A stretch of 64,000 nt of DNA, taken from contig NC_061786.1 in the NCBI RefSeq assembly GCF_022458985.1, positions 18,048,974 through 18,112,973 of the forward strand, in the 5' to 3' direction. Below, one piece after another: positions 58,601-64,000 of the stretch (positions are counted from its first letter, which is position 1; each line of letters opens with the position of its first letter). Origin of the DNA: Mugil cephalus (lineage: Eukaryota > Chordata > Actinopteri > Mugiliformes > Mugilidae). Below the pieces are notes generated by a model. That model was not told where the DNA came from. It did not search any database and saw nothing but the letters and a program-made list of their open reading frames with translations. The position numbers were made by a program, and so were the translations under genes.

Positions 58601-61600
58601 TCGCAGATTGGATTTGACGCCCGGGTCAAAGTGAAGTCAAGTGACTCAAGTGAAACTTTCAGAGCCGAGGGAGCGCGAGGCAGAAAAAAATGATGACACC
58701 AAAGGTCGTGTAATAGTTGCACTGGTGAACAAACGCACGAAAGATAAATATTACTGTGCCGTAGTGGAGCAGACAGAGAAGAAATCCCCCTCGCACACAA
58801 TGAACTCTGTGTCTCACTTGCTTCCTCTTTGCATCAATCTTTCATCCGCTCTACAAGAAACAAAAAGCGAGGCGCTCTGGATCGGTTCCGATGCTGCTCT
58901 CCGCTTTGAAACGTCTGACTGCACAGCGTGCACATGTGTAACTTCTTGCTCGTCTCTTTCCTTCCACAGGCACAGGAAGGACGAGCTGGAGAGGCGCATG
59001 TCAGCCTTGCAAGAAAGCAGACGGGAGCTGATGGTGCAGCTGGAGGGGCTCATGAGGCTGCTGAAGGTAAGTCCGGGAAGATTTATCGAGAAGAAGTGGG
59101 ACGACGAGACCCAGAGCAGAGACAGTTGACATCCTAAACCCACCTTCCTTGCAGGTTCTAGCCGTGCAAATCTACCTTAAATTGTTGAGTTTTAAAGCTT
59201 CAATGACATGAAATGTGTTTAATAGTCTGAAATCGAGATGCTGCACTTATCTTGAGTTGATGTGCATTATGGTGCATGCAGAAATCCCTTTCTTCTTCTT
59301 CTTTCATTGCTTTAATTCTGTTGCTTTCACTCTCCTTGCTCTTTCTCTCTGCTTACCTTTGCTGGCTGATAGGATGAGGAGCAGAAGCAGGCTGTAAGTT
59401 GCCCTTAATTCAGTTTGCTAGGCTCAATACCTGGATCTAGTCACATCACTTTAGTTTAATGCTTCTACACTCTGTCCTTCACACAGATGTGATCGAAGGC
59501 AGTTAGGAAACTTGATAGGGTTCCACTATTTAACAGGGTTACGCTGATCAGGTCATCAAATTCACAGTCTGCCACTACTTCCTCCTTGAAAGACAGAGCC
59601 TTTAAAAAAAAAAAACTGACGCCGAACAAGTTGTCTTTTTCTTAGTCCAAAATGTCAGGGACCTGTTCCTTTCATCGGCGTTAACAGCGTTCGTTCTAAT
59701 GTGGACCGCAGTCAGGCTGGCCATCTGCTGCCTGGCTCGGAGCCATCAACCTGAGCCTGTGGGGACACACAGTGATCCTTTCTCTGTGAGATACAGCTCA
59801 GCACAGGCCCCCACGTGCACACATGGATCTCATTAACCTCCATGCAATAAAGGTGCACTATAGAGACAGAGTACAGCCAGCCAGTGTAGGATTACTAGTT
59901 TTTTTTTTTTTTTCTATCCTATAAAGTGTAGTTTGTGTTTGTTCTCCCCATAAGGATTAAGTTATTTTGGTCACATCTGTGTCTGTGTTTGTTTTAATAA
60001 AAGTCACCTTTAAAAGTAAAAAAAAAAAAGGTCGTCTTTTCTTAAAGCTGCAATCTGTGATTACGAGACGGCGTCGTCCAATGAAACGCAGCGTTGGCTT
60101 TGTTGATGAAAACGTTTAAATTTCTGTGGCTCTCCATCAGAGATCTAGATTCCCTAGAGGTATGCGCACAGAGGACAATCTAGTGTGTCATGAAACTAAC
60201 CAAATATCTTACGTAATTTGCTTAGTATGCTCCAGACAGAGGATGCCTTCTCTTTTAAAAAAACTGCCTGCCAGGGTCAAACAGGAGAACATGATGTACA
60301 GTAGATCGTGTTCTTATGATCACTTGGTGTTTTTTTACTTGTCCAAATCAGTTCATAAATGGGTTTTAAGCTTTGATTTGTTTTTACATGTAATTGTTTA
60401 CATTTTGGGAGATGTGACGTCTTACCAAAAGTTATAAAGCAAGATTACTGATACCACTTCTCACACCAAATATAAATGAAATCGGTGGTAGCATATGGAC
60501 AGCACAGAGTAGTATTAGGCCTGGTTCATAGTCAACACGAGTGATGCAAGAATGCAACACATTGGCCGCGGGTACTGCAAAATCTTCGATTGATTTATTT
60601 TTTTTTTTTTTAATTTTCTCCCACAAATTAAAATTTCTTTAAATACATTAACATGAATCCAGCATATTTTAGTAAAGGGATAAAAGGAGTCAGAAGATGT
60701 TACCACCACCTGGCTGTTGCACATGTTTGAAATAAAAAAATGAATATTTGAACCTGTGTATTATTTGAACAGCTCAATACTTAATGCAAAATGATAATAA
60801 TAATGTCTGTTTATAAGCCGAGTTAAATATAGAACACATATAGTAGGTAGGGGGGTCCTTGGCCTGAAAAACATTGAAAACCTCTGCAATAAACGTGTGA
60901 GCGGTGTACTGCATTTCACTTATGGCCGGTGCCTCGCGTTTACTGTGAACCAGGCCTTAGTCTCTTTACTTAGAAATGTAATGACTTATCTCTGTGTCAC
61001 CACTGAATGAGGTAACCAAATGGCAATTTTGAGGACGTAAAGTTGCATTTGCAGATTTGTCTGAGGTGATGTTGCTGTGCAGAGATCTTCAGTTGATTGC
61101 CATTCGATTGTCATTTTGTCATTTGTTTTGAGACTTTTACCGTGTACACCGAGTAGATACTCAACTCTGACGGTTCGCTAATTTTGCTGATAATACTCAC
61201 AAATGTTGTTTTTTTTCATCTGTTGCAGTCGCAGTCTGGCGGCTCCCCTCATTCTTCTCCAAGTCACGGCGCGGGCTGCTCCATGCCCATGCCCATACGC
61301 TCCACCTCGGCTGGGTCCACCCCAACGCACACCCCGCAGGACTGCCTGGCCGGGGTGGGAGGGGACGTGCTGGAGGCCTTCGCTCAGGGTGAGTCTGAAT
61401 CCACACCTGAAACAAAGAGCATTCAGTACAAACGGCAGGCATAACGTGGAAGGCTCCGACTAATTCTGTAACTCCCAATTTCAAATGATGACTTCCTGGT
61501 GATACATTCACACAGTACGATGCATGTGCTTCCCCTCCTCTCTTCCACAGGTGTACCTAGAAATCTTCGGAATGATCTTTTAGTTGCTGCTGACTCAATC

Positions 61601-61923
61601 ACAAACACCATGTCATCGCTGGTGAAAGAGCTCCACTCTGGTTAGTCTAAACCACATGTTTTAGGCTTTCAGCTTTCCCCATCTGGATTAGATTTTCTAC
61701 TCTCCACCTGTCAAAGAGGAATTTCTTTGAAAGGAATATCGCAGCTATGATATTTCACTTTATATGACTGAGACTTTACATGATGACGAAATAGTGCTGA
61801 CATTTTCTGTGTTTGCTTTTTAAAGTAGATGACGGGGGGGATGAAGAGGAGACCAACATGAGGAACGGTGGAGACAGAGGCGAGTTTCAGTTCTTACCGA
61901 TAAAGACATCGTTCCCTAATTGA
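37677..61923 (+). CDS. dtnb: dystrobrevin beta
   Basis: Coding exons: 37677-37743, 37996-38076, 38211-38424, 40830-40915, 41152-41306, 41392-41497, 42284-42450, 44425-44549, 51828-51902, 55157-55247, 56631-56719, 57047-57160, 58970-59066, 59373-59393, 61229-61388, 61551-61640, 61829-61923; 610 aa (human DTNB 627). The start [19 protein letters not shown] matches the family N-terminus. Domains: EF-hand-like regions (about 15-232), ZZ zinc finger (about 238-285, CSYC, CQQC, CQSC and terminal His pair), then the coiled coil that binds dystrophin/utrophin (about 365-495, including [18 protein letters not shown] and [15 protein letters not shown]). A C-terminal [18 protein letters not shown] block follows. 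It is a cytoplasmic scaffold of the dystrophin-associated complex and binds syntrophins. The usual exon for ADEHALIASYVARLQ is not found between 51902 and 55157. The C-terminus after MRNGGDRG is a short novel tail ([13 protein letters not shown]). Very secure identification. Confidence 0.97.
38181..38203 (+). repeat. dtnb: (CTC)n polypyrimidine tract at a dtnb acceptor
   Basis: A CTC microsatellite lies directly before the acceptor CTGGCAG of the exon starting at 38211, so it doubles as the polypyrimidine tract. Length changes could alter splicing strength. Confidence 0.8.
38425..40829 (+). other. dtnb intron with a GC-richer, stop-poor segment
   Basis: No exon recognised. The part 40200-40700 is unusually free of stops in two or more frames and less AT-rich than the rest; it may be a conserved non-coding element. 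The rest is AT-rich with nothing noted. Confidence 0.6.
42451..44424 (+). other. dtnb intron after the ZZ exon
   Basis: About 2 kb of AT-rich sequence with a C-run near 42672-42684. I see no exon or clear element. Confidence 0.6.
46568..47087. mobile_element. foldback/MITE element with long terminal inverted repeats
   Basis: About 90 bp at each end (46568-46657 and 47001-47087) are imperfect reverse complements. The outer ends are ggtcattgga / ccaatgacc and the inner part shares GTGGTTATTTGATTTTCATT. The element is about 520 bp and has no coding frame. Confidence 0.75.
47985..48130 (+). repeat. dispersed CTTAGCTTAGC-type repeat fragment
   Basis: GGCTAGCTTAGCTTAGCTTAGC, split here as a GCTAG start plus CTTAG units, and a second CTTAGCTTAGCATAAAG near 48100 resemble a common teleost repeat. 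Boundaries are approximate. Confidence 0.45.
48192..48392 (-). mobile_element. hAT-like dispersed repeat, copy 2 (inverted)
   Basis: Starts caggggtcttcaacg and continues as the reverse complement of copies at 32671-32947 and 60601-60888, including the ATCCCTTTACTA block. Shorter and more diverged. Confidence 0.65.
48931..48962. repeat. (GT)n microsatellite
   Basis: GT dinucleotide run with one interruption in the large dtnb intron. Confidence 0.9.
51903..55156 (+). other. dtnb: dtnb intron where a coiled-coil exon is expected
   Basis: Human DTNB has a frame-neutral exon between the exons matching 51828-51902 and 55157-55247. I searched this 3.3 kb by eye for its DEHALIASY-type coding and found none. 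Several poly-T runs and no recognised element. Confidence 0.55.
55542..55800 (+). mobile_element. hAT-like terminus / remnant
   Basis: cagtcgttcccaacctgggg at 55542 resembles the CAGTGGTTCCCAACC end of hAT elements. The other end is not clear, so the right boundary is a guess. In a dtnb intron. Confidence 0.45.
57161..58969 (+). other. dtnb intron
   Basis: About 1.8 kb with an (AT)n run near 57608-57625 and nothing else I can support. Confidence 0.6.
59373..59393 (+). CDS. dtnb: dtnb 21-nt microexon
   Basis: Seven codons, DEEQKQA, lie between acceptor CTGGCTGATAG (ends 59372) and donor GTAAGT (from 59394). They match human EEEQKQA at the same place. The exon is phase 0 on both sides, so it can be skipped without a frame change. 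Confidence 0.88.
60601..60888 (+). mobile_element. hAT-like dispersed repeat, copy 3
   Basis: Same orientation and nearly the same content as 32671-32947, ending CTTGGCCTGAAAAACATTG. Lies in a dtnb intron. Confidence 0.7.
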
Positions 61924-62248
61924 AGCTGTCAGTCACACAGCCAGTCACAGTCACACAGAACAGAATATGGCCAAAACATAAACATGCAATATTTCCTTCC
62001 TTTATTATTATTATTTTTTTTTAGTAAAGCAAAACACAAAATGTAGGGATTATCATGAATTAACATTATATTATACTTGAGTAACATCCATCAGGAGCCC
62101 AGGTTGCGCCCTACACACATATTTTTTTGTACTAACTCAATATTCCTTAACTTGCTTTAGAGATAACAACTAATAAATTCATTTTCAGTGAGTCAATCCA
62201 GCTAAATTTCCTAATTAATTACTTAATTATTCCTTACTTTTAAAGAAT

Positions 62249-62528
62249 CAGTGTGTAGGAGTTAGTGACTCCTAGTGGTGAGGTTGCAAATTGCAGCCAA
62301 CTGAACACCCTTCCCTAACACCTACCTTTACAGGGATTTAAGAGAACTTACAGTGGCCACCGCTTCAACGTAAATACGTGAATGACCCTAGAGTCAATGC
62401 TTGATTCTTCCATCCTAGGTTATAGCTGAAACTTGGCATGCTCAGTGGAAATTGACCCACCCCCTATATAGATGAATTCTAAGCTAACGAAAACATGCAA
62501 CCAAGTCCAATCCAAGTCCTACACACTT
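62249..62528. mobile_element. MITE-like repeat with AGTGTGTAGGA ends
   Basis: Left end cagtgtgtagga (62249) mirrors right end tcctacacacttg (to about 62528). The interior contains GACTCCTAGTGGTGAGGTTG, which I remember as part of a widespread teleost repeat. About 280 bp, non-coding. Confidence 0.65.
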
Positions 62529-63221
62529 GTCCACATATAAATGATTGTTACATTCAAGCTCGTAATCTAAGCAGTGCCAGATAAAGCTCTCTGTATTTCA
62601 TAGTATAGTTTTAAACCTGTTGGCTTTGGTGACGTTATCTCACTGGTGCACCTGTAGCAATGCAACCAGCAATGACGACGCACAACGACGCCACGTTTTT
62701 ATAGTGCAATCATATAAAAAAAACATATTGTTATTTCAAGGTAACCACAAGAAAACAACTCATTATCTGAGAGAGTGTGACCATAACCTTCACTTAACAG
62801 GATCAACTAAATCATTCCAAACACAGCTGCTCTTGACTTCCAAACAATTGCCCTCAACTCAAGAAACTAATTTCCTGAAGTACTTTCTATAAATATATAA
62901 ACAACAGCTGGTGCCAATAATGACTGGGTTGTTTCTTCATTTGTTGGACTGGAATGTGTTGGCCGCAGCTAAATATTTGCATGGCGCTTTTATCGGCCAA
63001 TAACACACTTGTTTGGCTCTTTGTAATGGGCTACTGCTGCCATCCAAAAATAGCCTTAGTCATTTTTTACTAATTCATCCAGGCTCTATGGGTCGTCTCC
63101 AGCACTAAATATATTCTTCTGTTTGTGTATCCAGGCACAGTCAGAGTACACAAGCACTGAGGGAAAGAGAGCACCATCCCATCCTGTAAGGACATACGGT
63201 CATCACCTGGGAAGACTCAGT

Positions 63222-63250
63222 AACAACAACAACAACAACAACAACAACAA
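63222..63250. repeat. (AAC)n microsatellite
   Basis: Uninterrupted AAC run in the dtnb downstream flank. Confidence 0.9.
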
Positions 63251-64000
63251 GAACCCCCTGGCATTAGCACGTAGAGTAATGCATGCTGTAATCTAACGGG
63301 ATTTCACTATGTGAAAAAAATGTTTCTTGACACCTTGCAGGTAGCAAGACGTGTCTAATTAGCAAGTGTGTATGTCGTCCTGTAAACAAAAACTGCTGTA
63401 AGTACCCAATGATTTCCCTCATGACTGCTAAGGAATGGCTTGCTGTGCTTTCTCTCCCAACCGTTCCATTGCAGCAGATCACTCTGTATATAATAATACT
63501 GTAAACACGTGACATTGGGAATGCCCCGACATGACGGAGACCTCCTGTCACCACACGTTCCCTCTCACTGCTTTTTATATGATTAGCGCTAGCATTTCCT
63601 GTTTCTGTCTCAGTCCTTTTTGCATGAAGTTGCACTCATGTCTGGATTTAGGTACTGTGCCATGCTATGCCAGCTTTCTGTGGGTTTATGATGACAACTG
63701 GGGTGTCAGAAATGTCCTGCCTCAGAGCTCACACTGAGTGTGTTTACCTGCACATCCGTATTCTGGAGGTTGAAGTTCGCAGTAGCCAGGATATGCGCTA
63801 ATGTCCGTCAGCTTAGGGTACGATTTTGAGACATTAATTAATTTTCTTGCCATAAATTAGATAAAAAGAATATCATTGAAAGCAGGAGAAACAGCTGGTC
63901 TGGGTTTTCCAGAACGGTTTTTAATCTTGTCATCCCTGTCGGGAACCTGCCGAGCATCTGGGAAGTCACTACTCCCGGACAAGAACTAGCAAAGCACAAA

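Larger units (their letters stand above)
61924..64000 (+). other. dtnb 3'UTR and downstream flank
   Basis: No further exon is firmly supported. A candidate AATAAA is at 62172-62177, about 250 nt after the stop. The stretch also has a MITE (62249-62528), an (AAC)n run, and a possible alternative acceptor ending at 63134 near TGTATCCAG. Confidence 0.5.

Overview
The window is nuclear DNA from a bony fish, almost certainly a teleost. It holds multi-exon vertebrate genes with GT-AG introns. Short introns lie beside long AT-rich ones, and several dispersed repeat types common in teleosts are scattered between exons. No prokaryotic, viral or CRISPR feature was seen. All exon boundaries were read by eye from splice sites, reading phase and remembered family sequences; no alignment was run.

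Layout. (1) 1-3,300: an AT-rich flank with one candidate first coding exon of an unidentified minus-strand gene (645-714) and its NF-Y/X-box-like promoter, then the CCAAT-rich hadha promoter. (2) 3,301-8,883 (+): hadha, the mitochondrial trifunctional protein alpha subunit, complete in 20 exons and 763 codons. (3) 10,011-14,646 (+): kif3c, a kinesin-2 motor, complete in 8 coding exons (770 aa). (4) 15,463-29,739 (+): asxl2, a Polycomb/BAP1-complex regulator, complete in 13 coding exons (1,213 aa) including a 3-nt microexon, with a 3'UTR of about 2.7 kb. (5) about 33,660-61,923 (+): dtnb, dystrobrevin beta, with two candidate 5'UTR exons and 17 coding exons (610 aa). (6) 61,924-64,000: dtnb 3'UTR and flank.

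The order hadha-kif3c-asxl2-dtnb, all on one strand, is the order and relative orientation of HADHA-KIF3C-ASXL2-DTNB on human 2p23.3. RAB10 and GAREM2, which lie between HADHA and KIF3C in human, are absent from the 1.1-kb gap here, and HADHB is not recognisable head-to-head with hadha. The four genes do not form one pathway: fatty-acid beta-oxidation, microtubule transport, chromatin regulation and the dystrophin-associated complex. They are a conserved synteny block.

The rest is introns, UTRs and transposon debris: hAT-like ends, MITEs with clear terminal inverted repeats, a 5'-truncated LINE fragment nested in a hAT-like element, a repeat present three times, and an imperfect tandem array. 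I found no convincing new biological system. The most useful observations are the asxl2 microexon, the dtnb coiled-coil exon I cannot find, the unidentified minus-strand exon, the diverged kif3c stalk and the local gene-order changes.
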